64,000 nt of DNA from Galeruca laticollis (GCA_963921935.1 OY998178.1:54781451-54845450), one strand, 5' to 3'; numbered from the stretch's first letter, positions 10,824 through 22,055 are shown. Notes: generated by a model from the letters alone, not told the origin. A program made the numbers and translations.

Positions 10824-12142
10824 ATGACAATGGCAGAAAATTTGCATTATGGATCCGGGTTTACACCTGTAAAGCGTACGAAAAAGTCTGCGTTGTCGGT
10901 AAATGAGAAAGTAATAATAAACAATGTTTATAATTACTTAAGAACTGAAAATCCTTCAGGTTCAGCTGATGACATTGATGCAAAGACACGTAATATGACA
11001 GGCGTAAGCAAATCAATAATATGCAAAATTAGATGTGAGGCGAAAAGTTGAGTTATTGAATCCCCAAAGAAAACTGCAGGAGGTAAAAAGAAAGTTGAAT
11101 TCACAGAAAAAATTAAAAACGCAATAAGAAGAAGAGTGCATGAATTTTATTTTAGGAAAGAAATCCCAACACTAGCTAAACTTTCGGATGAAATGAATAA
11201 AGACCCATATTTCTCTAAAATGTGCCGAACGAAACTACGCGAAACACTACAGGAATTAAACTTTAAATGTGCAAAACATGATAGAAAAGCGATTCTAATT
11301 GATACTGACGAAATTATTTGTGGGAGATGGATATATCTAAGAACAATTGTTAAATTACTTGCAGAAGGCAAACCAATATTTTACTTGGATGAAACCTGGG
11401 TGAATGAAGGCTACACTGTCAGTAAAATGTGGCAGAATACCAACATTCAATCTCCACGACAGGCTTTTTTTTTGAAGGATTATCTACAGAATTGAAGAGT
11501 CCATCCAGTAAGGGACGACGTCTAATCACAACTCATATTGGCAGTGATAATGGGTTTTTAGATGGTGGATCTTTAATATTTCAATCTAAAAAAACTGGGG
11601 ACTACCACGCCGACGTTTTTGAGGAATATTTTGAGCAGATGATTGACCTAATACCAAAAGGTTCAGTCATAGTATTAGATAAGGCTATTTACAATTCTCG
11701 TCACATTGAGAAGGTGCCAAACACATCATGGAGAAAACAAGAGACCATTGAATGGCTAACAGGCAAAAATATTAACTTTCCTCAAAAATCAGTCAAAACT
11801 CAACTTCTACAAATTGTACAACTGAATGAGCCTTCTGCTCGATATGCAGTGAACGAACAAGCAAAAAAACGTGGTATTGACGTAGCGCGGCTTCCCCCAT
11901 ATCACTGCCAATTAAAACCGATAGAACTGATATGGGCACAAGTGAAAAGTTTTATAGGTCGACATAATACTACATTCAAACTAAAAGATGTGCAAGCATT
12001 ATTAGGCAGGTCCCTATTACAAGTTACTAAAGAAAATTGGCAAAAAGCAATTCATCATGTATTAAAAGAGGAAGAAGACCTGAGGAATCTGGACAAAATC
12101 TTAGGTACAGGCATTACAGTGACACAATTTATCCATATTTAA
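10824..12142 (+). pseudogene. IS630-Tc1-mariner-group transposase with long D-to-E spacing
   Basis: Start ATG is at 10824. The N-terminal region reads NVYNYLRTENPSG and GVSKSIICKIR, a helix-turn-helix-like DNA-binding part. The DDE core has YLDETWVNEGY (first Asp), then SVIVLDKAIYNSRH (second Asp), then PPYHCQLKPIELIWAQVK with the final acidic Glu. I count 81 residues between the second Asp and the Glu. Classical Tc1/mariner enzymes have about 34, while 81 fits the type described as DD82E (Sailor). Two lesions are visible: a TGA at 11049-11051 and a frameshift in a T-run near 11466-11475. Otherwise the protein is nearly complete at about 430 residues. A second, related element sits at 30808-32894. 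Confidence 0.75.
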
Positions 12143-12293
12143 GTTCACTCGACAATTTCAATCAACTTCAATAAAACACAATTTGAACACAATAATAAGT
12201 GTATTACATATTATAAAATTAAAAAAATTAAAAATCCATTAAAAAGTAAACGGTTTTAAAGATTAAAACTAACTTTCCCGCATCTGTGACCCT

Positions 12294-13399
12294 GAACAAT
12301 ATTCTATCATAAAATTGTTACCTGTATACACTTCGGGAGATGTATTGTGCTAACAAACCGAAATTTCTCCAAAAATAACCAATAATTTAGTATATCTGGA
12401 TTTATAGGACCCGCTGTTTTCGCTCCAGTCAACTGAAAATCAATAGGGTACATCTGTGAGACACTTTGAACAATATTCAATAATAAAATTGATCAATCGT
12501 ATACTCTCTGGAGGCTGTATTGTGCTAACAAACTGAAAATTCTCCTAAAATGACAAAAATTTGGTACTCCAAGTACCATAGCACCCGTTGTACTAGCTTT
12601 AGTGAGCTGAATATAAATAGGGCTCATTTTTGAGACGCTCTGAATAATATTCTATCATAAAATTGTTACCTGTATACACTTCGGGGGATGTATTGTGCTA
12701 ACAAACCGAAATTTCTCCAAAAATAACCAATAATTTAGTATATCTGGATTTATAGGACCCGCTGTTTTCGCTCCAGTCAACTGAAAATCAATAGGGTACA
12801 TCTGTGAGACACTTTGAACAATATTCAATAATAAAATTGATCAATCGTATACTCTCTGGAGGCTGTATTGTGCTAACAAACTGAAAATTCTCCTAAAATG
12901 ACAAAAATTTGGTACTCCAAGTACCATAGCACCCGTTGTACTAGCTTTAGTGAGCTGAATATAAATAGGGCTCATTTTTGAGACGCTCTGTATAATATCC
13001 AATCATAAAATTGGTCACTTGTATTTACTCCGGAGGCTGTATCGTGCTAACAAACTAAAACTTCTCCAAAAATTACAAAAATATCGTACTTAAAGTACTG
13101 TAGCACATGTTGTATTAGCTCTGAAGAACTGAAAATCAATAGGGTTCATCAGTGAGATGTCCTGAATAATATTCAATCATAAAATGGGTGACTTATTGAA
13201 CTTCGAAGGCTGTATCGTGCTAACACACTGAAATTTCTCAAAAAATGACAAATTGTCGTCCTTCAAGTGCCATAGCACCCGTTGTACTGGCTCTAGTGAG
13301 CTGAAAATCAATAGGGTTCATCTGTGACATGTCCTTAACAATATTCAATCATAAAATTGGTGAATTAGTGTACTCCGGAGGCTGTATCGTGCTAACAAG
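12294..13399. repeat. Satellite array of 174-bp monomers with a 348-bp dimer
   Basis: Six monomers and a partial seventh are in head-to-tail order: 12294, 12468, 12642, 12816, 12990, 13164 and 13336 (partial, to about 13399). Each is 174 bp except the sixth (172). Each has a CTGAACAATATTC-like start, then GCTGTATTGTGCTAACAAAC, then a block ending in AATAGGG. Monomers 1 and 3 are almost identical, and so are 2 and 4, while 1 and 2 differ clearly, so the first four form a duplicated dimer. The array begins about 150 bp after the transposase at 10824-12142. Confidence 0.9.
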
Positions 13400-13664
13400 A
13401 CATGTAAGAAAAAGTGGCCGACGACAACGACGACGACGACATACACACAGGATTTTTTTTCTGAAAACCATTTTTTCGTGTTGTTGTTGATGGAAAACGT
13501 AAAAATAACTCAAAAATTTTTTTCAAAATTCCAACTTTTTTTGGGGTAAACCAATACTTTTCTCGCATATTAGATAGGTTGGGCGGAAAAGTAAAAAACA
13601 ACCAACACAACGAAATACTGTAGAAACGGTGGAGCTTTTCCATCAGGTGACTTAGTTGAGGATT
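13400..13664. other. No recognised gene; short GAC/CGA triplet run
   Basis: A short CGA triplet run lies at 13424-13441. Apart from that and T-rich stretches I see no supported feature. Confidence 0.4.
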
Positions 13665-14367
13665 TTATTCAACACACACTATGTTGGTACTGTCTTCTTC
13701 AAATAACAGAAAAAGAGGAACAGCATTTATATTATGTTGGTCATCAACTTGGTTTAAATTGTGTTCTTGAACTAAAAAATAAATGTATAATTACTTTTCC
13801 ATTGCCACAAAATAATACAAAAATAAGTTAATCATTCATCTTTTATATTTCATTAAAAAAACTCACATATTTCAGTGGAATTGCCCAATAGAGTGGGCAC
13901 AGGATCAGCTTTTATTGTTGATCTATATCTGCTACCAACATAAACAGCTTCTGGTCCAAAATGTATGCCACAAACTCTATAGGATTCACGAATTCTTTCA
14001 AGAGGTTTTTCCTTCATATCCAAACGTCCTCCAAACGTCCAATTGCAGACAACCAAATATTGCACATCTAAAATTATAAAATAAATGCCGTTTGCTCAAG
14101 CTTATTCAATCACTTTTATTGAAGTATTGTAACAAAATATCCTCAAAAACAGTACACAATGTAAACCTTTTCTATAAAACCAACGTTTTTAGCTAGAGAT
14201 ATACAAATTTAGTTTGAAATATGTGTATTTTTATATACAAAATATAACAATTAACATTAGGGAAATTTCTAAGGTTAACTTACTTCCTGATTATTCGGGA
14301 AACGATGCATCTCAAATCCTTTTTTAGTAGAGTTAAAACAGTCTTTAACACAGCTCACAAACACCAT
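13665..14367 (-). CDS. Three-exon THAP zinc-finger gene
   Basis: Exon 1 (14367-14284) encodes MVFVSCVKDCFNSTKKGFEM and more, with the first two zinc Cys (C6, C10) and HRFP. It ends at a GTAAGT donor. Exon 2 (14067-13867) carries SYRVCGIHF (C-x2-H, the other two ligands) and DPVPTLL, matching the THAP C2CH plan and its AVPT-like end. The distance from the second Cys to the third is close to 49 residues, within the usual range. Exon 2 ends at a GTGAGT donor. Exon 3 (13771-13665) begins after TTTTTTAG and stays open in phase to a TAA. The exon 1-2 junction is out of phase as I read it, so a small lesion or an unusual splice is possible. THAP domains bind DNA and occur both in host regulators and in P-type transposases. 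Only about 100 residues follow exon 1, so it may be a domain-only protein or a fragment. Confidence 0.55.
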
Positions 14368-15570
14368 TTTTATTGGAAATTTATTCAATACAAATAACAC
14401 AAATAAAAATATATAGGAAGTCGTTGTAAATAAATATCATCGATAAGAGAACTTTATGACAAATACAGAAACTTGTCATTTATCATTTTGAGTCAGCGCC
14501 ACTTACAGCTGGAGGATCAACTATTTTAGAAAGAACTGTCATTCTCAAGTTTCCAGGGTATGACTTTACCCTACTCTTGATCATCGACAAAAAGCGGCAG
14601 CAAACATGATTTTATGGGATCGAGCTGCCGTTATCCCAAGGTTAAAACTAGACCTATTAACGTCAGACTAAGTCTTGATGGAAGCCACTCCTGGTACACG
14701 TTTTTCGCTAGCCTTCAACTTTGTACAGAATAATTCATAAATATATGAAGAGAACCGGACTTAGACTAACTTAGAAAGGACTCCATTTGTGATTGGTTCA
14801 CTTTCATTTCTACAAAATGGTTTCTTTCGTTGAGATGAGATTCAAATCAATTCAAGGTTGAGACTCTAATACCATAGGTTGGGGTGGGGGCTAGGATAAT
14901 ATTATGTTGTAGTCGACATATTTAAAGGGTTCTGCAAAATCATTTCTTGGATATTTTATCAGTGAATTATCTATGTTAAAATGTTTACTTGATGAAATAC
15001 TTTATTTATCGGAAAATTGTTGAATTCTATCTATCTATATATTGATGTTCATGATAGTCATGTTGCATAACCTTGTACATTCTGGAAAAACGCCCGTACA
15101 GTAGATATGCGGCATTCTTTAATTTTATAAAAATTATGACTTAATATAAAATGTTTAACCTTAACCCGCATTTCTTAGAGTAGCAAAAAGGCAGATCACA
15201 GGTAAATTAAAAAAGCTAGGACGGCCATTATTTATGCAAGACAGTTAAAAAGGATTGTAAAAAGTTATGTGGCTAAAAAGGAATGGGCTCAAGTTATGGA
15301 ATTTCGGAATTTTTTTATTAAAACCACTCCAGTACTTTTTATACACACTTTAACCATTACCAGCTGCCAGGGTTGGTACAAGCCATAAAATTATGTTTCA
15401 AGATGTTGAATTCGTGAAGGCAGCTTAGATTTAGTTTATTGTTTTTGAAACATATTCAATAAATATATTTTGAATTTTTTTAGTTCACATTCTTAATTTA
15501 AGGAATAAAAAAACTTTATTGAATCTGCGGTAGTTTCAACTTCAAACAGACGTAGTCTCTTTAATGAAAT
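14368..15570. other. AT-rich region with no recognised gene
   Basis: No ORF with family similarity is seen. A block near 14520-14720 has higher GC, but I could not assign it. Confidence 0.35.
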
Positions 15571-15665
15571 TTACAGTTTCGGCCCTTACTGAAACAATTA
15601 TCAATTTCTTCGAAATTTCAGTATATTGTGGAATTATCTAGAAACAATTAATTTCATTTAAAAAA
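15571..15665 (+). repeat. Fragment of a Penelope-like terminal repeat
   Basis: The segment with GAAACAATTATCAATTT and, further on, ATATTGTGGAATTA matches the PLE terminal repeat at 54345-54430 in the same order and orientation. No other part of the element is seen here, so this is a short orphan piece. Confidence 0.6.
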
Positions 15666-15889
15666 GTAAGATGCAGTTTCATGTTTTGAAAATGTCTGAA
15701 AGTTAAATTGATGTATTTTAGAATCTAGAGACCCAATTAATTGTAATATGAATATCAATTGAAGTGGGTGATAGAACGAATGCATTCAGAGATATAAATT
15801 ATAGTTAATGAGGTAGTCAATGGACTTGGAAATGTTTTCGGCCAGTAGAATAGGACAATAGATGTCAAGGGGATCCAATATTTGCCTCT

Positions 15890-16056
15890 TATGAGGCTAC
15901 GTTTACCCTACAACAGTCAACAAGTAAAATTGTCGGGAGGGTCACACTCAGTTTCTTTTCAAAGCTAATGTTTGGGCTGGCATAAAAGGTAACAGAATAA
16001 TTGGGCCATATTTTTTGAAGAGGAGGACCACTTACATGAATTTTTCACCTACTTAA
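15890..16056 (+). pseudogene. Tc1-like transposase fragment
   Basis: Two overlapping frames give YEATFTLQQS and then KANVWAGIKGNRIIGPYFL, separated by one frameshift near 15960. Both match the DEATF and N-VWAGI--N-IIGPYF segments that follow the first catalytic Asp in Tc1/Tc3-like transposases of insects. The first acidic pair has become YE. It is a deep relic of about 170 bp, related to those at 19828 and 39886. Confidence 0.6.
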
Positions 16057-16451
16057 CTGATGCTTTTAATAAATCAACCATAATATACATAATTTCAAAC
16101 CGTTCATTAAACTTAACATCAGAAAGTTCTGTGGTTCGACTAGGTTGTAGGAAACCACATAAATCCTACAACATAGACTCACTTTACTCTTTTGACTTTA
16201 CCACATTCTTGACCGTATGGAGAGTGAGGGACGTGAAGAGTTAGAGGAGTATTGTGGAGGGTGGTCAAGGATTTTGAGATGGTTGGGTAATACTGATACT
16301 AGAACCTGGAGTGGCGAGGCGTGGGATCTCATCGTTTTGGCCATGCTATTTTTTAGAGAATTGATTGAAGGACAATGTGTTGTGATAGATTTACCAACTT
16401 GTATATCATTTAGAGGGCGTAATAGCTATTTATGTACCAAGTGCGTTATAT

Positions 16452-17045
16452 AGATCCTAACGCCTGGAGGGTAACATTCACCCGAGGGCCTTTGGTCCGA
16501 GTGATGAATGTCACCCGATGGGCGTTAAGATCTAGTAACGCTCGTGGTGCATATAAGATTTTATTTTTCACGAAAAAATTATCTTAAACGACGTTGTTTA
16601 CTTCATAGATTTCTTCTCATAGTATTTACTGCGCTCTGGTCGGCAACTGAGCACAAGTGAGCTTCTATGCAATTGCCATGGAAATATTGAAGAGTTTGTA
16701 AAGGCTTGTTTATTTAATAAAACGACGCTGCATCTTTCTAAGAATTGACAAGCTTGTTAGTGGAGGAAACTAAAATCGGTTGTGTTCATAATAATTATGG
16801 AGATCCCACAGAATGTGACGATCAAAGCTGAAAAAGCGTTAGGAAATTTACTGCCTGTGAAATCCAAACACTTATACGAGAAGATGTATGACCATTTTCT
16901 GAAATGGAAAGATGAAAACAGAGTGAATACCGTGAATGAAACTGTCTTTCTGAATAACTAATTTATTGAACTACCGAAAAAAAATATTTAGCGGGCGTTA
17001 TGATTCATAATGCCCTCCATAACGCCCCGGGCGTTATGGGTCTGT
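16452..17045 (+). mobile_element. Short Crypton-like remnant with GGCGTTA palindromes at both ends
   Basis: An inverted repeat at 16452-16535 (GATCCTAACGCC facing GGCGTTAAGATC) and a second palindromic cluster at 16985-17045 (ATAACGCC and GGGCGTTAT, repeated) bracket a 165-bp ORF. That ORF matches the N-terminus of Crypton-type proteins. The unit has the look of a non-autonomous or deleted element. Confidence 0.5.
16797..16961 (+). pseudogene. N-terminal SAM-like segment of a Crypton tyrosine recombinase
   Basis: ATG at 16797 opens a 54-residue frame containing NLLPVKSKHLYEKMYDHFLK and a following WKDEN. This is the pattern LLP-KSK--YE--Y--FLKW that starts the N-terminal domain of animal Crypton-derived recombinases. 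After a TAA at 16959-16961 the frame continues as FIELPKKN, matching the YF-ELS part of the same domain, so the stop looks like a point mutation. The catalytic core is absent. Confidence 0.5.
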
Positions 17046-17814
17046 TAATAGCAACCGTTGCTAAGGTATTATAAAGCAGTAACGATTAAGTGAGAAATAA
17101 ATATATTGTGGTTTTGCAGTGGACTGGAGAGAATATCTATTGGCAAAGGCGAAAAGTTGATACTGGATTTTTATAAGAGGTGAAAAGAAATAATACTATA
17201 AAGGCTGGCCAATTAGGGTCATGGAGATCTTATACCAACTTGGTCATCATTGAAAAAAATACATGGATTTGTTACCAAAAATATAAGCCTAGTTGGTACA
17301 AGTTCCTATTTTTGTGAAACTTCTTCAGAATTATAAAAGAATATGAAAATATAATAAAGATTTCCATAGAATTCATGAATTTCAATTTAAACTCAGTTAA
17401 TTAATTTTTTTGTCGAATGTCGAGGTATTGGTCAGTTTAATTACTACGGTCTTTGTTCGGGTTCGCTCAGACCGACCCTATCCAGTGCAAAAATTACCCG
17501 GCTCTCTGATTAGATTAGAAAGGTCGGTCTCTATGGCCGCAGAATTTTTGTTTTCGTGAAATATTAATAAAAGAAGGTTTGTGGAGGGTTTAAAATGAGA
17601 GTTTCGGGACGTATTAACGAAATGAAGGATTGCGAAAAAACGGAGGAACGGTTTTAAGGGCGTTTGAATAATTTAAATGTCGTTTGTGTGGAAGAATACT
17701 AATGGAGCATATACATGATGTTATTTATACAGCCTGTTATGGGAAATATGATAATTTAAATGATAATAAACACGAGCTCAAGTTTGATTACTCATGGAAA
17801 CTTTGGTTGTTTTT

Positions 17815-17885
<71 letters not shown>

Positions 17886-18335
17886 TATATTATACAGTAT
17901 GTCCCCGGATTGAGTTTAAAAGAGGATTTTTTTATTTTACCAAAAAAATGCTTAAGGTATAACATTTTTTGCTTGATTTCGAATGACCATATCTGTAATT
18001 AGATTATCAATACTGAATATCTATGTTCCACAAAATTATTTTCTCATTTTTTCACCTTTTTTTCTCATTTTTTTCATCGCATTACATATATTATTTTTTC
18101 TAATTCCGGTACTAACACCGCATTTAGAACACGAGTTTGACATGCACAAAACGACTCTTTAAACACTAGTGTTTAAAATGCGAAAAGTCACATCTCGTTG
18201 ATCTTTTGTTTTTTAAACGTCACATCAAGTGTATCTTTTGTATGTTAAATTTCATGTTCCGTGATAATTTTGTTGTTCTGTGTCATTCGATTTGTCAGTC
18301 AGCCGTCAGCCATCGTCCGTCATGTAATGAATATA
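17046..18335. other. No recognised gene; (TA)n tract and a 20-bp palindrome
   Basis: A (TA)n microsatellite occupies about 17821-17881. A perfect 20-bp palindrome, TTTAAACACTAGTGTTTAAA, lies at 18158-18177. Frames running through the TA tract are artefacts. I see no gene. Confidence 0.5.
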
Positions 18336-18435
18336 ATTAAAATATAATAGAATAAATATGTGGAGCTGAATACACTTGTTCAAATAATAAATAAATAGAG
18401 TAGAGTTTTGTATTTAAGTCAATAAATTCTCTTTA

Positions 18436-18473
18436 TTGCAACGCGCTTTGGACTTTCGTCATCTTCAGTGCTT
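18436..18473 (-). ncRNA. Hammerhead ribozyme-like motif, left PLE arm
   Basis: On the minus strand: GCA, CTGAAGA, T, GAC-GAAA-GTC hairpin, CAAA (expected GAAA), GCGCG and TTGC. The GCA can pair with TGC at the far side as a three-base stem I. One core base is changed, so self-cleavage is doubtful in this arm. Confidence 0.5.
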
Positions 18474-18964
18474 CCTGAAAGTAAATACTCAGTTGAAAGT
18501 ACAGAAATATGAGTTGTAAAAGAGAGGTCATAACTTTGGAAAAATTATTAGGTGAGTACTTACAAGGCAGGTAAACAGGAAGTTGCTGAATAAATAAAAA
18601 ACATTCTTACAATTAATATTGTTCTGCCTAATAACTAAACGAGAAACATGTTAAAATTCAGGTCATGTGGTATGCAAAAGCAACGTCAACCAGATGCGGA
18701 ATGTGTAAAGTCAAATGTCGAAAATGTCAAAGTGGAAATACCAGTACCAACCTGAAGAGCGGTCTAGTGAGTATTGAAAAGGAAGTGTTACTTAACGTAA
18801 ATTTAACTATATTTAATCCTCTGATAGAGAGGAAGAAAATCTCTGTCCCAGTTCACTTGTGTGTTTAAACAAAGCTCATTTTCATTAAGTTCTTTGGAGA
18901 GCTCAAGTGTCTCAAACAAATCCAATCTAAGAAATTACTTATTATCAATCCTGTGCAACATTTT

Positions 18965-19243
18965 TTAGTTTCTGTTAGGGCTAAAATTATGCTTGTGAAA
19001 TTTGAGATGGTTACCAAATATGGACTTGTCAGGTCTCTTCAGATGGTCATTGATGCGAGTGAGAAGTGGTCTGCAGGTTCTACCAATGTAGGAGGACTCA
19101 AGTCTATACATACCGCTACTTTTCAATTCACTAATTCTATCCTTTGAGTTAACAAAATAATTGCTCAAACTGTTGTAAGCTACGAAGAAAACTTTTGTAC
19201 CAGGTACTGTATCTTCTATGAATTTGGAAATATCCCTGCACAT
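18965..19243 (-). pseudogene. PLE GIY-YIG endonuclease fragment
   Basis: The 92-residue frame contains SSGMYRLESSYIGRTCRPLL, the GIY and YIG parts separated by nine residues, then a catalytic-type Arg in TRINDHLKR and KFHKHNF. In PLEs this domain makes the nick used for integration. The usual Cys pair before YIG (seen in the copies at 36575 and 53584) is missing. The frame is disrupted downstream as it enters the left terminal arm. Confidence 0.65.
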
Positions 19244-19637
19244 ATCTGTCTATCCTGTTTTTAATTTTGTTAATCAATTTATGAATAATGTCTCTATCAG
19301 AGGATTAAATATAGTTGAATTTACGTTAAGTAACGCTGCCTTTTCAAGACTCACTAGACCGCTCTTTCGGTTGGTACTGGTATTTTCACTTTGACATTTG
19401 ACTTTACACATTCCGCATCTGGTTGACGTTGCTTCTGCATACCACATGGCCTGAATTTTAACATGTTTCTTGTTTAGTTATTAAGCAGAACAATATTAAT
19501 TGTGACAATGTTTTTTATTTATTCAGCAACTTCCTGTTTACCTGACTTGTAAGTACTCACCTAATAATTTTTCCACGTTATAACCTCACTTTTACAACTC
19601 ATATTTCTGTACTTTCAACTGAGTATTTACTTTCAGG

Positions 19638-19675
19638 AAGCCCTGAAGATGACGAAAGTCGAAAGCGCTTTGCAA
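19638..19675 (+). ncRNA. Hammerhead ribozyme-like motif, right PLE arm
   Basis: Plus-strand core CTGAAGA (fits CUGANGA), an extra T, a GAC-GAAA-GTC hairpin as stem II, GAAA, then GCGC with a very short stem III, and TGC. The base of stem I is GCC here rather than GCA. Hammerheads with tiny stem III are known from PLE terminal repeats. Confidence 0.55.
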
Positions 19676-19827
19676 TAAAGAGAATTTATACACTTAAATA
19701 CAAAACTCTACTCTATTTATTTATTAAAATATAATATAATTTTTTTCTTGCTGCTGGCGAAGAAAAAGTATAGTAAGCCCCTCGTGTTAAAAACGTCTTT
19801 AGTTACTCGTTTCACATAAGCATTGTA

Positions 19828-20246
19828 TTTTCTGATGAAGCAGCTTTTTATAGCAATAGTACTGTTGCGTCACAATATGTTCGTTATTGGAGTGGTACTC
19901 GTACTAATCCTCACTTTAGAAATGCATAAAAACGTCAATATTTTACTAAGGTGGACGTGTGGCGTACTGATTTTTACCACGGAATAATGGAGCCCTATTT
20001 TTTATGCTAATCAGCACAATTATTTGGAAATGTTGAGCAATCTTTTCTGGGATAATTTAAGTGAACTCCCACTTGTTTATCGGCAGAGGATTTATTTTCA
20101 ACGGGATGGTTGACCGGGGTCCACCGTTCGAGCATTGTTGCTGCCTAACTCAATGAACAATTCGAAAATAATTGGATTGGTAGGAATGGTCCTATCTTGA
20201 AGCCCTGATATATCAATTTTAGGTCTTTATTTGTAGGGACGGTTAA
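19828..20246 (+). pseudogene. Tc1-like transposase relic, first part
   Basis: Frames from 19828 read FSDEAAFYS (first catalytic Asp region), RYWSGTRTNPHF, then FQRDGCPGVHRSSIVAAQL (second Asp in the QDG-like site) and NNWIGRNGP. At 20188-20246 follows SPDISILGLYL with a TAG for the W of the usual LWG. The relic continues after the Harbinger-type insert at 20884. Several frameshifts and stops show great age. It belongs to the same broad Tc1/Tc3-like group as 15890-16056 and the minus-strand relic at 39452-39886. Confidence 0.65.
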
Positions 20247-20883
20247 AGGTACGCGTCCACTATAATCGGCGTCAAACCGACAGTACGCATCGGACGAATC
20301 GGATTTTTTTTGCGTCCCGCTTTTACTACCACGGATTATTGGAGTCGGTATCAGCATTTCTCTACGACGGAGAGCCAGTCATTTCTTTCCTGCTATTGAA
20401 GGCAAAGCAATGTCGTTACTGAACGAGAAAGAGAAAAAGAGACATATTATTTACTTACTGGGTTCATTCATTCTCGTTCCGATTTCATCCCAAATATTGT
20501 CCCTGCAATGAATATTGTAAATTTTTTCATACTCCTGCACAATCGTGATAAGTTTTGCTACATCCATAATTACTTTTAAACAATGTGGACGAGACGAAAG
20601 TCACAAACTATTAACAAAACAAAATATGCTCTTATAATAAACTTTGGAATTAAAACCCCCGTGCCTGCGTGTACTTGTCGGTATTCGTACTATCAGCATC
20701 GGCAGTGTCCGCACGAAACGGATTTTGATTTCGTCTTTGGAATCCCGTTCGGAAATGCCGAAGTGCGGTAGCTTCGATGCCGATAGGTGAACGTAGTTCT
20801 ATTTGAGACAATGTAGTTAATCAAATAATCCGATTCGTCCGATGCGTACCGTCCGTTTGACGCCGATTAGTGGACGCGTACCT
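20247..20883. mobile_element. PIF/Harbinger-type non-autonomous element, TSD TAA
   Basis: The terminal inverted repeats are about 57 bp: AGGTACGCGTCCACTATAAT at the left, mirrored by a right end finishing GTGGACGCGTACCT. The 3-bp sequence TAA is duplicated at 20244-20246 and 20884-20886, as expected for this superfamily. The element (637 bp) sits inside the reading frame of the Tc1-like relic, which resumes directly after it. Its interior keeps one MADF exon on the minus strand and lacks a transposase. Confidence 0.85.
20459..20567 (-). CDS. MADF-domain exon of a Harbinger-type accessory protein
   Basis: ATG at 20567 opens MDVAKLITIVQEYEKIYNIH, then DNIWDEIGTRMNEP, and the exon ends at a GTAAGT donor (20458-20453). 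The pattern 'L...V..Y..IY......W.EI...' is that of the MADF domain. MADF or Myb-like proteins are encoded beside the transposase in autonomous PIF/Harbinger elements and help bind the ends. Only this first exon (36 codons plus one base) remains. Confidence 0.6.
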
Positions 20884-20988
20884 TAATGCAACTAGTCTAC
20901 ACGGAAAACTTGCCTAACAATGTGGTAGTTTCAAAAAAATCGTATAAGAAATAATGTTGCGTCTGTTCAAGATTGGGAATTTTTTATT
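20884..20988 (+). pseudogene. Tc1-like transposase relic, middle part
   Basis: After the Harbinger insert the frame continues GRLMQLVYTENLPNNVV, the segment that follows LWG in Tc1-like enzymes (typically 'LWGRLK--VY-E-LPNN'). After a slip in an A-run it reads NRIRNNVASVQ. It stops at the BEL/Pao LTR. Confidence 0.55.
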
Positions 20989-22055
20989 TGTATATATTAC
21001 TGTATTTCTATAAAATGTGTTATTGTTAGTCGGTCGGCGATCTGTTTGAAGGTATAAATTCCTTTTTGTATTTGCTTGATATTGTTGGCATATTCAAAAG
21101 CATAGTTTCTTTTAGGTCTCTAACATTGTTATATGTTTAGAAAAATATCACATTTTATAATGTCATTTTTATTTAGTGTTGTTAAGGTTGTAACACCATA
21201 GGTTAGGAATTGCTTAGACTAAACAAAATATCATTGTATTATTTGTAAGATACATTGTCATCTTATATTTTGAACTTCTACGGTTTATGGAAACGGAATG
21301 TTTTAAAGAATAGATCACTATCGGAATGCCTGTAATAAAATATTTGGCACCTTGCATTTAAGCGTTAAAATGTTTTCAATAGGAAGGTGTATTTCATTAG
21401 TCGCCCAACATTCATGTAAACACAACCCCTTGAAGTTTTCTATTTAACACGCCTTACAACGTGAAGAATATCAGTTACGAACCAGTTACAAAGTTAGTTC
21501 AACTCAGTCATCACTCAGTGAGTAAATTACCAGTTACACTATTAACGAGTTAGTTGTTTGAATAGTGAACCGGTTGCTTAGTTGTGCAAACAGGTCAAAA
21601 CTCATCTTCTAAGTGCAACTCAAGTCGAAACTCATTGTTTCTATGCCAAGTTAAGTTACTAAGTCAAACATACCGTTTCTTATTCTTATCCAAATAAAGT
21701 ATCTACCTGGAAGTCGAAACTCATCGTTTCTTTGTCAAGTTCAATTACTAAGTCAAACATACCGTTTCTTAGTTAGTATTCAAATAATACCAAAGAAGAT
21801 ATATACAGTCGCTACTATTGGTCACCTCATCAAGCCGTAACATTACGTTTTTTCGAATTATCAAGTTTTCGTTCACTTTATGATCTTAATGCCATCGAAG
21901 TTCAAACATTAATCCATTCGTACCATTATTCATTTGTAAATTTGTATACAAAAAACCATTAATTTCGACATGAACATTGTCATATCAAGATTATTATTAT
22001 AGTTGAATACGTCTACTACAGTCGACAAAGTTCAATTAATTAATAATCAAAAACA
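20989..22055 (+). repeat. 5' LTR of the BEL/Pao element
   Basis: 1067 bp, bounded by TG and CA. It contains an internal tandem duplication with an 89-bp period (21622 and 21711, both starting AAGTCGAAACTCAT) and AATAAAG near 21695. It is closely similar to the split 3' LTR, with many scattered differences, so it is older than the Ty3-type pair at 42001-50038. Confidence 0.85.

Larger units (their letters stand above)
18350..19722 (-). mobile_element. Penelope-like element remnant with inverted terminal repeats
   Basis: Long inverted arms (18389-18836 and 19296-19722, about 430-450 bp) flank a short interior that encodes a GIY-YIG endonuclease fragment on the minus strand. A 14-bp direct repeat, ATTAAAATATAATA, at 18336-18349 and 19723-19736 is a convincing target-site duplication. 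Beyond the left arm is a 39-bp extension (18350-18388) absent on the right. Inverted terminal repeats with an extra tail and a C-terminal GIY-YIG domain are PLE traits. The reverse transcriptase is missing. Confidence 0.8.

Noticed and set aside
12294..13399. CRISPR-like array
   Set aside because: Repeats are contiguous 174-bp monomers without spacers, in a eukaryotic context; this is satellite DNA.
14520..14720. Possible mitochondrial or nuclear rRNA insertion, because of GTTATCCCAAGG
   Set aside because: The surrounding bases do not continue any rRNA pattern I can follow in either direction, so the short match is treated as chance.
16217..16453. 78-residue ORF near a decayed Tc1-like fragment
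   Set aside because: No recognisable domain, and it does not continue the transposase pattern.
17684..17962. 92-residue ORF with a long IYIYIY stretch
   Set aside because: It is the translation of a (TA)n microsatellite; the same applies to 41831-42049 and 58409-58618.
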